From assembly GCF_900114785.1 (NCBI RefSeq), contig NZ_FOUG01000003.1, positions 248,001 to 312,000 on the forward strand: a stretch of 64,000 nucleotides of DNA, read 5' to 3'. The DNA comes from Variovorax sp. OV329. GTDB lineage: Bacteria; Pseudomonadota; Gammaproteobacteria; Burkholderiales; Burkholderiaceae_C. Shown here piece by piece: positions 17,992 through 27,734 of the stretch; positions within the stretch are counted from its first letter, which is position 1; each line of letters starts with the position of its first letter. Both the position numbers and the translations under genes were made by a program. The notes under the pieces were generated by a model. The model ran no database searches. It worked only from the letters and a program-made list of their open reading frames with translations, and was not told the origin of the DNA.

Positions 17992-18669
17992 ATGGCAAGA
18001 AATCGCTCAACCCAAAAAATCGACTTTGCTGGCGCAACGCGGCGGCTGGCGGACCAGTTTCGCGGCCTCAATCCGAACGACCCGTCGATTTGGCCTGCCT
18101 TGCCTCGCTATGTCCTGTATCTGGTCATCGTGGTCGGCGTGCTGGTGGCCCTGTGGTTCGCCTGGCTGACCAACTCCAACGACGAGCTCGAAGCGGCGCG
18201 TTCCAAGGAGGTGACCCTGCGCGAGGACTACAAGAAGAAGGTCGCGCAGGCCGCCAACCTCGACCTGCTCAAGAAGCAGCGCGAGCAGGTGCAGCAGTAC
18301 GTGATCCTTCTGGAGAAGCAACTGCCCAGCAAAGCCGAGATGGATGCGCTGCTCTCCGACATCAACCAGGCCGGCCTGGGACGCAGCCTGCAGTTCGAGC
18401 TTTTCCGGCCGGGCCAGGTCTCGGTGAAGGACTACTACGCCGAACTGCCGATCGCCGTGCGGGTCACCGGCCGCTACCACGACATGGGTGCGTTCGCCGC
18501 CGACATCGCCAATCTTTCGCGCATCGTGACACTCAACAACCTCTCGGTCACGCCTGCCAAGGACGGTGCGCTCACGATGGATGCGACCGCCAAGACCTTC
18601 CGCTACCTAGATCCGGAAGAGCAGGCAGCGCAAAAGCGCGCCCAGACCCAGAAGGGCGGCAAGAAATGA
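17992..18669 (+). CDS. pilO: Type IV pilus assembly protein PilO
   Basis: PilO is the structural partner of PilN in the alignment complex. It has 225 residues: a cytosolic N-terminus with NPNDPSIWP, a transmembrane segment around residues 40-58, a coiled coil near 65-115 and a C-terminal ferredoxin-like domain. The stop codon overlaps the pilP start (ATGA), consistent with strict co-expression. Confidence 0.93.
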   Translation: MARNRSTQKIDFAGATRRLADQFRGLNPNDPSIWPALPRYVLYLVIVVGVLVALWFAWLTNSNDELEAARSKEVTLREDYKKKVAQAANLDLLKKQREQVQQYVILLEKQLPSKAEMDALLSDINQAGLGRSLQFELFRPGQVSVKDYYAELPIAVRVTGRYHDMGAFAADIANLSRIVTLNNLSVTPAKDGALTMDATAKTFRYLDPEEQAAQKRAQTQKGGKK

Positions 18670-19211
18670 TGCGCCTTCGCCATACCGCCTTGGCCGCGCT
18701 GGCCCTGCTGAGCCTGGCTGGCTGCTCCGGCTCGGACCGCGAGGAACTGCAGCAGTGGATGAAGGACCAGCGCGCACAGGTGCGCCCCAACGTTCCGCCC
18801 ATCGCCGAGCCGAAGAAGTTCGTGCCGCAGGCCTACACCGAAGGTGCTGCCTTCGAGCCATTCAACAGCCAGAAGCTGACGCAGGCCCTGCGCCGCGACT
18901 CTGCCCAGCCTTCCATGTCCGGCCTGATTGCGCCGGAACTGACCCGGCGCAAGGAGGCCCTGGAGGCCTATCCGCTGGATGTGATGGCAATGGTCGGCAG
19001 CCTGAGTCGCAATGGCCAGCCGGTGGCTCTCGTCACCGTGGACAAGCTTCTTTATCAAGTCAAGGTGGGCAACTACCTCGGCCAGAACTACGGAAAGATC
19101 ACCCGGATCACCGAAACCGAACTCGGCTTGCGTGAAATCGTGCAGGACGCCGCCGGTGAATGGATCGAACGCCCGGCGACGCTGGTGTTGCAAGAGAGGT
19201 CGAAGAAATGA
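18666..19211 (+). CDS. pilP: Type IV pilus assembly lipoprotein PilP
   Basis: PilP is an inner-membrane lipoprotein that bridges PilNO and the secretin PilQ. The 181-residue product has a signal peptide with lipobox LAGC, a disordered proline-rich linker and a C-terminal beta domain (including DVMAMVGSLSR and LYQVKVGNYLGQNYG). Two consecutive ATG codons (18666, 18669) are possible starts; the first overlaps the pilO stop. Confidence 0.93.
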   Translation: MMRLRHTALAALALLSLAGCSGSDREELQQWMKDQRAQVRPNVPPIAEPKKFVPQAYTEGAAFEPFNSQKLTQALRRDSAQPSMSGLIAPELTRRKEALEAYPLDVMAMVGSLSRNGQPVALVTVDKLLYQVKVGNYLGQNYGKITRITETELGLREIVQDAAGEWIERPATLVLQERSKK

Positions 19212-21313
19212 ATCAAGGAAAAATCGCGATGGCAACGTGGCTGCGCGCCATTGGCGCCTCGGTGCTCGCGTTTGGCGTGACTTGCGCCGCTTATGCGCAG
19301 AACGCCATCGAATCGGTGACAAGCTCGACGCAGGGTGGGGCTGAGCTGATCCGCATCGACCTGGCCCAGCCACTGGCGACCGTGCCCAACGGCTTTGCGG
19401 TCGCTTCGCCGGCACGCATTGCGCTGGACTTTCCGGGCGTGACCAACGCCATCGGGCGCTCCACGATCGACGTGAACCAGGGCAACCTGCGCTCGGTCAA
19501 CGTGGTGCAGGCGGGTGACCGCACGCGCCTGGTGCTCAACCTGAAGGACGCCACCACCTACAAGGCCGAGCTGCAAGGCAAGTCGGTGCTGGTGACGCTT
19601 GGCCAGGTGGCTGGGGTCGCTCAGCAGCAGTCTGCTACCTCGAGTTTCGCGGAGAACCGCAACCGCGATTCGCAACCGCTGCGTGACATCGATTTCCGCC
19701 TGGGCTCGGACAAGACCGGCCGCGTGATCGTCGACCTGGCCAACAACCAGGTGGGCGTGGACATTCGCCCGCAGGGCAAGAATCTGGTGGTGGAGTTCAC
19801 CAAGACGACGCTGCCCGAGGGTCTGCGCCGCCGCCTGGACGTGGCCGACTTCGGTACCCCGGTGCAAACCATCACGACGCAGCAGCAGGGCGACCGTGTC
19901 CGCATGGTGATCGAACCGCGTGGCGAGTGGGAGCACAGCGCCTACCAGAGCGACAACCAGTTCGTGGTCGAGGTCCGCCCGCGCAAGATCGATCCGACCA
20001 AGCTGACGCAAGGCACCGGCTACAGCGGCGAAAAGCTGTCGCTGAACTTCCAGAACATCGAGATCCGCTCGCTGCTGCAGGTGATCGCCGACTTCACCAA
20101 CTTCAACATCGTGACCTCGGACTCGGTCACCGGTGCCCTCACGCTGCGCCTGAAGGACGTGCCCTGGGACCAGGCGCTGGACATCATCATGCAGGCCAAG
20201 AACCTGGGCATGCGCAAGAACGGCAGCGTGCTGTGGATCGCGCCCAAGGATGAGATCGACGCCAAGGAGAAGCGTGAATTCGAAGCCCAGGCGGCCATTG
20301 CGAACCTGGAACCGCTGCGCACGCAGTCCTTCCAGCTGAACTACACCAAGGCTGCTGTCATCGCCCAGGGCCTGACCGGCCAGGGGCTGGGTGGTTCGGG
20401 CGGCGGCGGTGGCACCAGCAACACCCGCATCCTGAGCCCGCGTGGCAGCGTGATTGCAGAGACGCGCACCAACCAGTTGTTCGTGTCGGACATCCCGGCG
20501 CGCCTCGCAGACGTCGCTGAATTGATCACGAAACTGGACGTTCCCGTGCGCCAGGTGCTTATCGAGGCGCGCATCGTCGAAGCCTCAGACACTTTCGGCA
20601 AGTCGTTGGGCGTTCGCCTGGGCGGCGGCGCGGTGAACAACAACAGTTCCATCGGTACGCAACCGACGGTTGCGAATGGCACGGCGACCTTCGCCTCGCC
20701 GACCGCGGGCAACTTCGTGAGCCTTCCGGCCATCAGTCCCGGCAGCACCGGCAACATCCCCGGCACCTTCGCGGTCTCGCTTTTCAACTCCAGCTTCTCG
20801 CGCCTCTTGAACCTGGAAATCTCCGCCCTGGAAGCAGACGGCAAGGGCAAGGTGGTGTCCAGCCCGCGCGTGGTCACGGCCGACCAGACCAAGGCGCTGA
20901 TCGAGCAAGGCACGGAACTGCCCTACCAGGTGGCGACGTCCAGCGGTGCGACCTCCATCGCCTTCCGCAAGGCCAACCTCAAGCTCGAGGTCACGCCGCA
21001 GATCACGCCCGAAGGCAACATCATCCTGACGCTGGACGTCAACAAGGACACGGTGGGCCAGCAGACCCTGGCGGGCTTCGCGATCAACACCAAGCACGTG
21101 CAGACCGAGGTGCTGGTGGAGAACGGCGGCACGGTCGTCATCGGTGGTATCTTCGAGCTCACCGAATCGAATGACGAATCGCGCATCCCGGTGCTGGGTG
21201 AAGTGCCCTACGTCGGGGCACTGTTCCGGACGCGCAATCGCACATTCAACAAGACCGAAATGCTCGTCTTTATCACCCCGAAGATGATTACCGACCGCAA
21301 CGCCGCGCGCTGA
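19208..21313 (+). CDS. pilQ: Type IV pilus secretin PilQ
   Basis: PilQ forms the outer-membrane secretin through which the pilus passes. It has 701 residues: a signal peptide cleaved near AAYAQ, two N-terminal AMIN domains (about 25-250), STN/N0-N1 domains (about 275-400) and the C-terminal secretin domain. In that domain VPVRQVLIEARIVEAS and VVIGGIFE...VPVLGEVPYVGALFR-type motifs are visible. A glycine-rich loop (GSGGGGG) occurs between the N1 and secretin domains. The gene ends the pil block, with aroK 25 bases on. Confidence 0.95.
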   Translation: MNQGKIAMATWLRAIGASVLAFGVTCAAYAQNAIESVTSSTQGGAELIRIDLAQPLATVPNGFAVASPARIALDFPGVTNAIGRSTIDVNQGNLRSVNVVQAGDRTRLVLNLKDATTYKAELQGKSVLVTLGQVAGVAQQQSATSSFAENRNRDSQPLRDIDFRLGSDKTGRVIVDLANNQVGVDIRPQGKNLVVEFTKTTLPEGLRRRLDVADFGTPVQTITTQQQGDRVRMVIEPRGEWEHSAYQSDNQFVVEVRPRKIDPTKLTQGTGYSGEKLSLNFQNIEIRSLLQVIADFTNFNIVTSDSVTGALTLRLKDVPWDQALDIIMQAKNLGMRKNGSVLWIAPKDEIDAKEKREFEAQAAIANLEPLRTQSFQLNYTKAAVIAQGLTGQGLGGSGGGGGTSNTRILSPRGSVIAETRTNQLFVSDIPARLADVAELITKLDVPVRQVLIEARIVEASDTFGKSLGVRLGGGAVNNNSSIGTQPTVANGTATFASPTAGNFVSLPAISPGSTGNIPGTFAVSLFNSSFSRLLNLEISALEADGKGKVVSSPRVVTADQTKALIEQGTELPYQVATSSGATSIAFRKANLKLEVTPQITPEGNIILTLDVNKDTVGQQTLAGFAINTKHVQTEVLVENGGTVVIGGIFELTESNDESRIPVLGEVPYVGALFRTRNRTFNKTEMLVFITPKMITDRNAAR

Positions 21314-21338
21314 CGCGCGCCTGGCGTGCCGACCCTGT

Positions 21339-21881
21339 GTGGCGGTAGCACTGGTCGGCCTCCCCGGATCGGGGAAATCTGCAGTCGGGCGACGCTTGTC
21401 GCAGCGACTGCAGTGGTCTTTTGCGGACACCGATACGCTCATCGAGGAGCGTATCGGCTGCTCCATCCGCGAATACTTCGAGCGTGAGGGCGAGGCGAGC
21501 TTCCGCGACATCGAGCAGGCGGTGATCGCCGAGATGGCGCAGATTCCCCACGGCGTGCTTGCCACCGGCGGCGGCGCCGTGCTGCGCGAAGCCAACCGCC
21601 AGCAGCTGCGCCGGGGCTTCCACGTGATCTACCTGCGCTCATCGCCCGAAGACCTGTTTAGGCGCCTGCGCCACGACGTCAAGCGCCCGCTGCTCCAGGT
21701 GCAGGACCCGCTGGGCCGCCTGCGCGAGCTGCATGCGGTGCGCGACCCGCTGTACCTCGAAGCAGCGCACGACATCGTCGAGACGGGCAGGCCCACCATC
21801 GCCATGCTGGTCAACCTGATCGTGATGCAGCTGGAACTGGCCGGCATCGCCGTTCCGCCGGCCGGCGACACACCCGGCTGA
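21339..21881 (+). CDS. aroK: Shikimate kinase
   Basis: AroK phosphorylates shikimate at the 3-hydroxyl in the chorismate pathway. In the 180-residue product the Walker A GLPGSGKS is at residues 7-14, the DTD shikimate-binding motif is in FADTDTLIE, and GGGAV is the second substrate loop. The start is GTG 21339, with no ATG available nearby. The pilMNOPQ-aroK-aroB order is conserved in many beta- and gammaproteobacteria. Confidence 0.93.
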   Translation: MAVALVGLPGSGKSAVGRRLSQRLQWSFADTDTLIEERIGCSIREYFEREGEASFRDIEQAVIAEMAQIPHGVLATGGGAVLREANRQQLRRGFHVIYLRSSPEDLFRRLRHDVKRPLLQVQDPLGRLRELHAVRDPLYLEAAHDIVETGRPTIAMLVNLIVMQLELAGIAVPPAGDTPG

Positions 21882-21930
21882 GTCGCCTGTCACGGGTGCG
21901 GCTTCGGGCCAGCGCCTAAACTCGGGGGCT

Positions 21931-23034
21931 ATGCCAGTGCCTGCTTCCCACGAGCGCGTCGAGATCGATTTCGGCGACAGAAGTTATTCCATCCTGATCG
22001 GCAGCGGCCTGCTGCAGGACCCCCAGTCCTTCGAGGGGCTGCCGCGCGCGGCCCAGGGGCTGATCGTGACGAACACCACCGTCAGCCCGCTCTACATGGC
22101 GGCACTGCGCGCCGCGCTGGCGGGGCGCCACGAGCAGGTCCACGTGCTCGAGTTGCCGGACGGCGAGGCCTACAAGGACTGGAAGACGCTCAACAGCATC
22201 TTCGACTCGCTCCTGGGCCACGGCGCCGACCGCAAGACGGTGCTGTACGCACTGGGCGGCGGGGTGGTGGGCGACATGACGGGCTTCGCCGCTGCGAGCT
22301 ACATGCGCGGCGTGCCCTTCGTGCAGGTGCCGACCACGCTGCTGGCGCAGGTCGACTCCTCGGTGGGCGGCAAGACGGCCATCAACCACCCCCTAGGCAA
22401 GAACATGATCGGCGCCTTCTACCAGCCGCAGCGCGTGCTGTGCGACCTGGCGACGCTGAAGACCTTGCCGCCGCGCGAGATGAGCGCGGGGCTGGCGGAA
22501 GTCATCAAGTACGGGCCGATCCACGACCTGGACTTCCTCGACTGGATCGAGGAGAACCTCGATGCGCTGGTGGCGCGCGAGCCCGCGGCGCTGGCGCATG
22601 CGGTGCGCCGCAGCTGCGAGATCAAGGCGCTGGTGGTTGGGCAGGACGAGCGTGAGGCGGGTCTGCGGGCCATCCTCAATTTCGGCCACACCTTCGGCCA
22701 TGCCATCGAGTCCGGCCTCGGCTACGGCGAATGGCTGCACGGCGAGGCGGTGGGCTGCGGCATGGTGATGGCGGCCGAGCTGTCGCGGCGGCTGGGTGGC
22801 ATCGACGGCGCCTTCGTGCAGCGGCTCACCCGCCTGATCGAGGCGGCGGGCCTGCCGGTGCGCGGTCCGGCGCTGGGTGCCGAGCGCTACCTGGAGCTGA
22901 TGCGCGTGGACAAGAAGTCCGAAGCCGGCGAGATCCGCTTCGTGGTGCTGGATGCGCCCGGTTCGGCCAAGGTGCGCGGCGCCCCCGACGCGATGGTGCG
23001 CGAGGTGCTCGCCGCCTGCTGCGAGCCCGCCTGA
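21931..23034 (+). CDS. aroB: 3-dehydroquinate synthase
   Basis: AroB cyclises DAHP to 3-dehydroquinate using NAD and a divalent metal. In the 367-residue product the nucleotide-binding [13 protein letters not shown] is seen near residues 109-121, and the active-site segment [13 protein letters not shown] lies near 143. Metal ligands include the His residues in [10 protein letters not shown] and LHGEAV. A TAAACT hexamer lies 8 bases before the ATG, possibly an internal -10 giving a very short leader. The next gene, dgt, begins 2 bases after the stop. Confidence 0.96.
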   Translation: MPVPASHERVEIDFGDRSYSILIGSGLLQDPQSFEGLPRAAQGLIVTNTTVSPLYMAALRAALAGRHEQVHVLELPDGEAYKDWKTLNSIFDSLLGHGADRKTVLYALGGGVVGDMTGFAAASYMRGVPFVQVPTTLLAQVDSSVGGKTAINHPLGKNMIGAFYQPQRVLCDLATLKTLPPREMSAGLAEVIKYGPIHDLDFLDWIEENLDALVAREPAALAHAVRRSCEIKALVVGQDEREAGLRAILNFGHTFGHAIESGLGYGEWLHGEAVGCGMVMAAELSRRLGGIDGAFVQRLTRLIEAAGLPVRGPALGAERYLELMRVDKKSEAGEIRFVVLDAPGSAKVRGAPDAMVREVLAACCEPA

Positions 23035-23035
23035 C

Positions 23036-24166
23036 ATGACGCTGGCGACCTATGCCAGCCACGCGGCCGCATCGCGCGGCCGGCGCCATCCGGAGCCGCC
23101 GGCGCCCACGCGCGACGATTTCCAGCGCGACCGGGACCGCATCGTCCATTCCACCGCCTTCCGCCGGCTGGTCTACAAGACACAAGTCTTCCTGAACCAC
23201 GAAGGCGACCTGTTCCGCACCCGGCTGACCCACTCGCTGGAGGTGGCGCAGCTGGGCCGCTCCATCTCGCGCTCGCTGGGGTTGAACGAGGACCTGGTCG
23301 AGGCCATCGCGCTCGCGCACGACCTCGGGCACACGCCCTTCGGCCATGCCGGCCAGGACACGCTGAACGCCTGCATGGTGGCGCACGGCGGCTTCGAGCA
23401 CAACCTGCAGAGCCTGCGGGTGGTGGACCAGCTGGAGCACCGCTATCCGCAATACGACGGCCTGAACCTCAGCTTCGAGACGCGCGAGGGCATCCTCAAG
23501 CATTGCTCGCGCGCCAATGCGCAGCGCCTGGAGGTCGTGGAGCCCAACGGAGTGGCGCGGCGCTTTCTCGAGAACACGCAGCCCAGCCTGGAGGCGCAGC
23601 TGTGCAACCTGGCCGACGAGATCGCCTACAACGCGCACGACATCGACGACGGTGTGCGTTCCGGACTGATCGGCATCGAGCAGCTGAAAGACGTGGAGCT
23701 GTTCGAGCGCTTTCGGCGCGAGGCCGTGGCCGAGCATCCGCAGCTGGCCGGCCGCCGGCTTCTCTACGAAACCATCCGGCGCATGCTCAGTGCACAGGTC
23801 TACGACGTGATCGACGCCACCCGCGCCGCCTTGGCAGATGCCGGGCCGACCGATGCCGAGGCGGCGCGCCGTTGCCCGCAACTCGTCCAGTTCAGCGCGG
23901 CGATGCGTGCCGAATCCACCGCGCTCAAACGCTTCCTCTTCGCCAACCTGTATCGCCATGCGCAGGTCGTGCAGACGACCACGCAGGCCCAGCAGGTGGT
24001 GCGTGAACTGTTTGCCGCCTACCTCGCCGATCCCGATGAGATGCCGCCCGACTATGCGCAGCGCGACGACACGCATCGCGCGGTGGCCGACTACATCGCC
24101 GGCATGACCGACCGCTTCGCCATGCGCGAGCACGAGCGGCTGACCGGGCGCACATGGACCGTCTGA
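23036..24166 (+). CDS. dgt: Deoxyguanosinetriphosphate triphosphohydrolase-like HD-domain protein
   Basis: This HD-domain dNTP triphosphohydrolase hydrolyses dGTP or other dNTPs to the nucleoside plus triphosphate. The 376-residue protein has the metal ligands His66 (RTRLTHSLEV) and His95-Asp96 (ALAHDLGHTPFGH). The Dgt-type FEHNLQSLRV segment follows. The length and N-terminus (RGRRHPEPPAPTRDDFQRDR) fit the shorter dGTPase-like subfamily rather than the about 500-residue E. coli Dgt, so the substrate range is uncertain. It follows aroB directly, and its 3' end overlaps the MFS gene by 13 bases. Confidence 0.9.
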   Translation: MTLATYASHAAASRGRRHPEPPAPTRDDFQRDRDRIVHSTAFRRLVYKTQVFLNHEGDLFRTRLTHSLEVAQLGRSISRSLGLNEDLVEAIALAHDLGHTPFGHAGQDTLNACMVAHGGFEHNLQSLRVVDQLEHRYPQYDGLNLSFETREGILKHCSRANAQRLEVVEPNGVARRFLENTQPSLEAQLCNLADEIAYNAHDIDDGVRSGLIGIEQLKDVELFERFRREAVAEHPQLAGRRLLYETIRRMLSAQVYDVIDATRAALADAGPTDAEAARRCPQLVQFSAAMRAESTALKRFLFANLYRHAQVVQTTTQAQQVVRELFAAYLADPDEMPPDYAQRDDTHRAVADYIAGMTDRFAMREHERLTGRTWTV

Positions 24167-25431
24167 GTCCATCTTCCGACGCCGAACAGCCGCGCACTGG
24201 TGCCGTGCCCATGGCGGCGTACGCCGTGGTGGCTGCGGGCGTCAGCGCCGCGCTGCACCTGGGCAAGCTGGCGCCCGCGGTGCCCGCCCTTCGCGACGCC
24301 CTGGGCATCGGGCTGGTGGAGGCAGGCTTTCTCCTGTCGCTGGTGCAGGTGGCGGGCATGACCCTGGGCCTGGCCGTGGGACTGATCGCAGACTCGTTGG
24401 GCCTGCGCCGCAGCATGCTCGGCGGCCTGATGCTGCTCACCTTGGCCGGGTTTGCAGGCGGGCTGGTGCAGCCGGGGCCGCAGGCGCTGACCTGGCTTCT
24501 GCTGTTTCGCGCATTGGAAGGAATGGGTTTCCTGCTGGCGGTGATGCCCGGGCCCGGCCTCATCCGAAATCTCGCGTCGCCGGCCGCGGAGAAGTCGGCG
24601 ATGGGCCTCTGGGGTGCCTACATGCCGGTGGGCGTGGCAGCGGCCCTGCTGGTGGGGCCGCCCCTCATCGCGCGCAGCGGCTGGCCGGGCTGGTGGTGGC
24701 TGATCTCGGCGATCTCGGCGGTTGCAGCCGTCGGCGTGCTGCTGGCGGTGCGGCCGGACGCGCGCAAGGCGACTGGCGCCGCCGCGGCGCCGGCCTGGCA
24801 GGGCCGTCTGTCGCTCACGCTGAAAAAGCCCGGACCGCGCCTGCTGGGCCTGGCCTTCGCGGTCTATGCCGCGCAGTGGATGGCGGTGATCGGCTTCCTG
24901 CCGGCGATCTATGCCGATGCCGGCGTTGCGGCCACCTGGACCGGCGTGCTCAGCTCGGTGGCCGCGGCAACCAACATCGTCGGCAACATTGCCGGCGGGC
25001 GCTTCCTGCAGGCCGGCGTTGCGCCAGGGCGGCTGATGCGCTGGGGCTACGGCGTGATGCTCCTCGGCAGCGTGGGCGCCTTCGCGCAATGGGGGCATGG
25101 GGCGGATGCCTGGGCGCTGCCCTCGGGGCTGCGCTACGCTTGCGTCTGCCTTTTTTCGCTGGGAGGCGGCATGGTGCCGGCGACCCTGTTCATGCTGGCG
25201 GTGCGGCTGGCGCCCTCGTCGTCGACCGTGTCGACCACGGTGGGGTTGATGCAGCAGGCCTCGTCCCTGGGACAATTCTTCGCGCCGCCGGCCGTGGCCT
25301 GGCTGGCGATGCGGGCCGGCGGCTGGCAATGGACCTGGGTGGCGACCATGGCCTGCTCGGTGGTGGGCATGGCCGCCGCCGCGAAGCTGGCCAGGCTGAA
25401 CAGCGCAAGGCTGGCGGAAAACACCCCATGA
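24154..25431 (+). CDS. MFS transporter, CynX/NimT-like
   Basis: This 425-residue major facilitator has twelve predicted transmembrane helices. The family-typical loop 2-3 region reads GLIADSLGLRRSMLGG. The overall pattern resembles the CynX/NimT cyanate/nitroimidazole-type MFS branch, but no substrate can be assigned. The start overlaps the end of dgt by 13 bases and the stop overlaps the start of the DUF1415 gene, so it is embedded in a tight run of same-strand genes. Confidence 0.85.
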   Translation: MDRLSPSSDAEQPRTGAVPMAAYAVVAAGVSAALHLGKLAPAVPALRDALGIGLVEAGFLLSLVQVAGMTLGLAVGLIADSLGLRRSMLGGLMLLTLAGFAGGLVQPGPQALTWLLLFRALEGMGFLLAVMPGPGLIRNLASPAAEKSAMGLWGAYMPVGVAAALLVGPPLIARSGWPGWWWLISAISAVAAVGVLLAVRPDARKATGAAAAPAWQGRLSLTLKKPGPRLLGLAFAVYAAQWMAVIGFLPAIYADAGVAATWTGVLSSVAAATNIVGNIAGGRFLQAGVAPGRLMRWGYGVMLLGSVGAFAQWGHGADAWALPSGLRYACVCLFSLGGGMVPATLFMLAVRLAPSSSTVSTTVGLMQQASSLGQFFAPPAVAWLAMRAGGWQWTWVATMACSVVGMAAAAKLARLNSARLAENTP

Positions 25432-26033
25432 TGAACCTCGACGATCCCTCCGCTGCACAAGACATGGCAGAGCACGAGCGCGTGCTGGCCGACGTGCGCC
25501 GCTGGCTCGAGAAGGCGGTGATCGGCCTGAACCTCTGCCCCTTCGCGAAGGCGGTGCACGTGAAAGCGCAGATCCACTACGCCGTGTTCCGCGAAAGTGA
25601 CGATGCGGGCCTCCTCGATGCCTTGCTGTTCGAGGCGGCCGAACTGGTGGCGCACGACGCCTTGGTGCGCGACACGACCCTGCTGGTGGCGCCGCATGTG
25701 CTCGAGGACTTCCTGGACTTCAACGATTTCGTCGGCCGCGCCGAGCGACGCCTTGCCAGGGCGGGATTCGACGGCGTACTGCAACTGGCGAGCTTCCATC
25801 CCCGCTTCCAGTTCGCCGGCAGCGAGGAGGGCGACATCGGCAATGCCACCAACCGCTCGCCTTACCCCATCCTTCACCTGCTGCGCGAAGACAGCGTGAG
25901 CCGCGCGGTGGACGCCTTTCCGGACGCGGCCGAGATCTTCGATCGAAACATCGACACGCTGGAGCACCTCGGTGCCGAAGGCTGGAAGGCGCTCGGCGTC
26001 GGCCCGGGCGCCGCATCGGAAGAAAAGAAATGA
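25428..26033 (+). CDS. DUF1415 family protein
   Basis: This is a 201-residue cytosolic protein of the DUF1415 family, whose biochemical role is not known. Visible family features are an N-terminal GLNLCPFAKAV motif with one Cys, a central DFLDFNDFVGRAE segment and a C-terminal FHPRFQFAG followed by ATNRSPYPILHLLRE. The conserved Cys, His and Arg residues suggest an enzyme. It is coupled to the upstream MFS gene (ATGATGA) and its stop overlaps the next start. Confidence 0.85.
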   Translation: MMNLDDPSAAQDMAEHERVLADVRRWLEKAVIGLNLCPFAKAVHVKAQIHYAVFRESDDAGLLDALLFEAAELVAHDALVRDTTLLVAPHVLEDFLDFNDFVGRAERRLARAGFDGVLQLASFHPRFQFAGSEEGDIGNATNRSPYPILHLLREDSVSRAVDAFPDAAEIFDRNIDTLEHLGAEGWKALGVGPGAASEEKK

Positions 26034-26902
26034 ACCAGGCCCTCAAGCTGTCGAAGAACGAGAAGGCGCAGGCCGAAGTGCAGCAGGAACTGCGCCCGGG
26101 CCAGTCCGTGGAGCTCCTGAAGGAACTGCACATCCTGACCCGCGAAGGCCGGCTCAACCAGGATTCGCGGCGCAAGCTCAAGCAGGTCTACCACCTGTTC
26201 CAGTTCATCGAGAAACTGCTGCTGGAACTGCCGGAAGAGGGCGCCCACGCGACCCTGGCCGACCACGGCGCCGGCAAGTCCTACCTGGGGTTCATCATCT
26301 ACGACCTGTTTTTCCGCCAGCGGGCGGGAGAGGGGAAGGTGTTCGGCATCGAGACGCGGCCCGAGCTGGTCGAGCGCTCGCGCGAACTGGCCCATCGGCT
26401 GGGCTTCGAGCGCATGGCGTTCCTCAACCTGAGCGTGGCGGAGTCGACCACGGCGAGCGCGCTGCCCGAGCGAATCGACGTCGTCACCGCGCTGCACGCC
26501 TGCGATACCGCGACCGATGATGCGATCGCCTTCGGCCTGGCGAAGAAGGCGCGCTTCATGGTGCTGGTGCCCTGCTGCCAGGCGGAAGTCGCTGCGTGCC
26601 TGCGCGAGACCAAGGCGCTGGCCCTGTCGCGCACGCCGCTGGCCGAGCTGTGGCGCCATCCGCTGCACACGCGCGAGATCGGCAGCCAGCTGACCAACGT
26701 GCTGCGCTGCCTCTACCTCGAGGCGCACGGCTACCAGGTGACCGTCACCGAACTGGTCGGCTGGGAGCACAGCATGAAGAACGAACTCATCATCGCCCGC
26801 CACACCGGCCACCGGAAGGCCAGCGCGGCGGCGCGGCTGCGCGAGCTGCTGGCGCAGTTCGGGCTGGAGCCGCTGCTGGAAACGCGCTTCCGCCTCGACT
26901 GA
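26030..26902 (+). CDS. SAM-dependent methyltransferase (class I)
   Basis: This 290-residue protein has a class I methyltransferase core. ADHGAGKSYLGF near residue 82 is the SAM-binding motif I, GIETRPELVERS carries the acidic ribose-binding residue, and DVVTALHACDTATDDA is the mid-domain motif. The VLVPCCQAEV segment with a Cys pair resembles RNA- or base-modifying members. The N-terminal 60 residues are a charged helical extension. Its substrate is unknown. It overlaps the DUF1415 gene at ATGA. Confidence 0.82.
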   Translation: MNQALKLSKNEKAQAEVQQELRPGQSVELLKELHILTREGRLNQDSRRKLKQVYHLFQFIEKLLLELPEEGAHATLADHGAGKSYLGFIIYDLFFRQRAGEGKVFGIETRPELVERSRELAHRLGFERMAFLNLSVAESTTASALPERIDVVTALHACDTATDDAIAFGLAKKARFMVLVPCCQAEVAACLRETKALALSRTPLAELWRHPLHTREIGSQLTNVLRCLYLEAHGYQVTVTELVGWEHSMKNELIIARHTGHRKASAAARLRELLAQFGLEPLLETRFRLD

Positions 26903-26919
26903 TCCGCAAGGCATTCGCC

Positions 26920-27615
26920 ATGGCACGCCTTCCCCGCCTCACGCTGCCGGGCCAGCCGCACCATGTGATCCAGCGCGGCAACAACCGGCAGCCGGTCTTC
27001 GTCGACCGAGAGGACCGCGAGATGCTGCTGGCCCTGCTGGGCGAGCACGCCGCGCGCCTGCAGGTCGCGCTGCATGCCTACGTGCTGATGGACAACCACT
27101 TCCACCTGCTGGCCACGCCCACGACCGAGACCGGCATGCCGCAGTGGATGCAGGCCGTCGGGCGGCGCTACGTGCGCTACTTCAACGACCGGCACGGCCG
27201 CAGCGGCACGCTGTGGGAAGGGCGCTACCGCTCCACGCTGATCCAGACCGAGCGCTATTTCCTGGCCTGCATGGCCTACATCGACCTCAACCCGGTACGG
27301 GCCGGCATGGTGGCGGATGCGCGCGACTTTCCCTGGTCCAGCCACGGCCATTACGCAGGGCTGCGCATCGACCCGCTCATCACGCCGCATCCCCTCTACT
27401 GGTCGCTGGGCAACACGCCCTTTGCGCGGGAGGCGGCCTACGCCGAACTGGTGCGCGCCGGCGTTTCGCAGTCGGACACGCAGCTTCTGACCGACTCCAC
27501 CCTTCGCGGCTGGGCAGCGGGCGATGCCGGCTTTGTCGAATTGCTACAAAACAGTACCGATCGCCGGGTGGTCAAGAAACGGCCGGGTCGGCGCCCGCGC
27601 GTCGAAATCACTTAG
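26920..27615 (+). CDS. RAYT-type Y1 transposase (REP-associated tyrosine transposase)
   Basis: This is a single-copy-looking IS200/IS605-like Y1 nuclease of the RAYT group, which is linked to mobilising REP/BIME palindromes. In the 231-residue protein the HUH motif is DNHFHLL (His60, His62) and the catalytic Tyr lies in VGRRYVRYFN (Tyr84 or Tyr87). LWEGRYRS and YIDLNPVRAGMV are further RAYT hallmarks. The start ATG 26920 is 17 bases from the methyltransferase stop. The 3' flank is AT-rich and contains an imperfect palindrome (27675-27713). No partner ORF or terminal repeats of a classical IS are seen. Confidence 0.9.
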   Translation: MARLPRLTLPGQPHHVIQRGNNRQPVFVDREDREMLLALLGEHAARLQVALHAYVLMDNHFHLLATPTTETGMPQWMQAVGRRYVRYFNDRHGRSGTLWEGRYRSTLIQTERYFLACMAYIDLNPVRAGMVADARDFPWSSHGHYAGLRIDPLITPHPLYWSLGNTPFAREAAYAELVRAGVSQSDTQLLTDSTLRGWAAGDAGFVELLQNSTDRRVVKKRPGRRPRVEIT

Positions 27616-27655
27616 GAATCAACATCGATGCCTTTTATGTACGGGAAGGCGTGCT

Positions 27656-27724
27656 ATCAAATTTGATGTGTCCCCAATTAATTTCCGATCAGGAAAGTAG
27701 GGAAATAATTGGAATCTGACCCCA
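27656..27724. repeat. AT-rich palindromic element flanking the RAYT gene
   Basis: ATCAAA-A-TTTGAT (27656-27668) is followed by CCAATTAATTTCC (27675-27687) and GGAAATAATTGG (27702-27713). The latter pair forms a 12-bp stem with one bulge and a 14-base loop. The element ends AATCTGACCCC. From memory, GTGTCCCCAATT and AATCTGACCCC strings recur beside RAYT genes in other proteobacteria, so this is a candidate REP-like substrate of the transposase. The local base composition contrasts sharply with the GC-rich surroundings. Confidence 0.55.
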
Positions 27725-27734
27725 AATAAAGTGA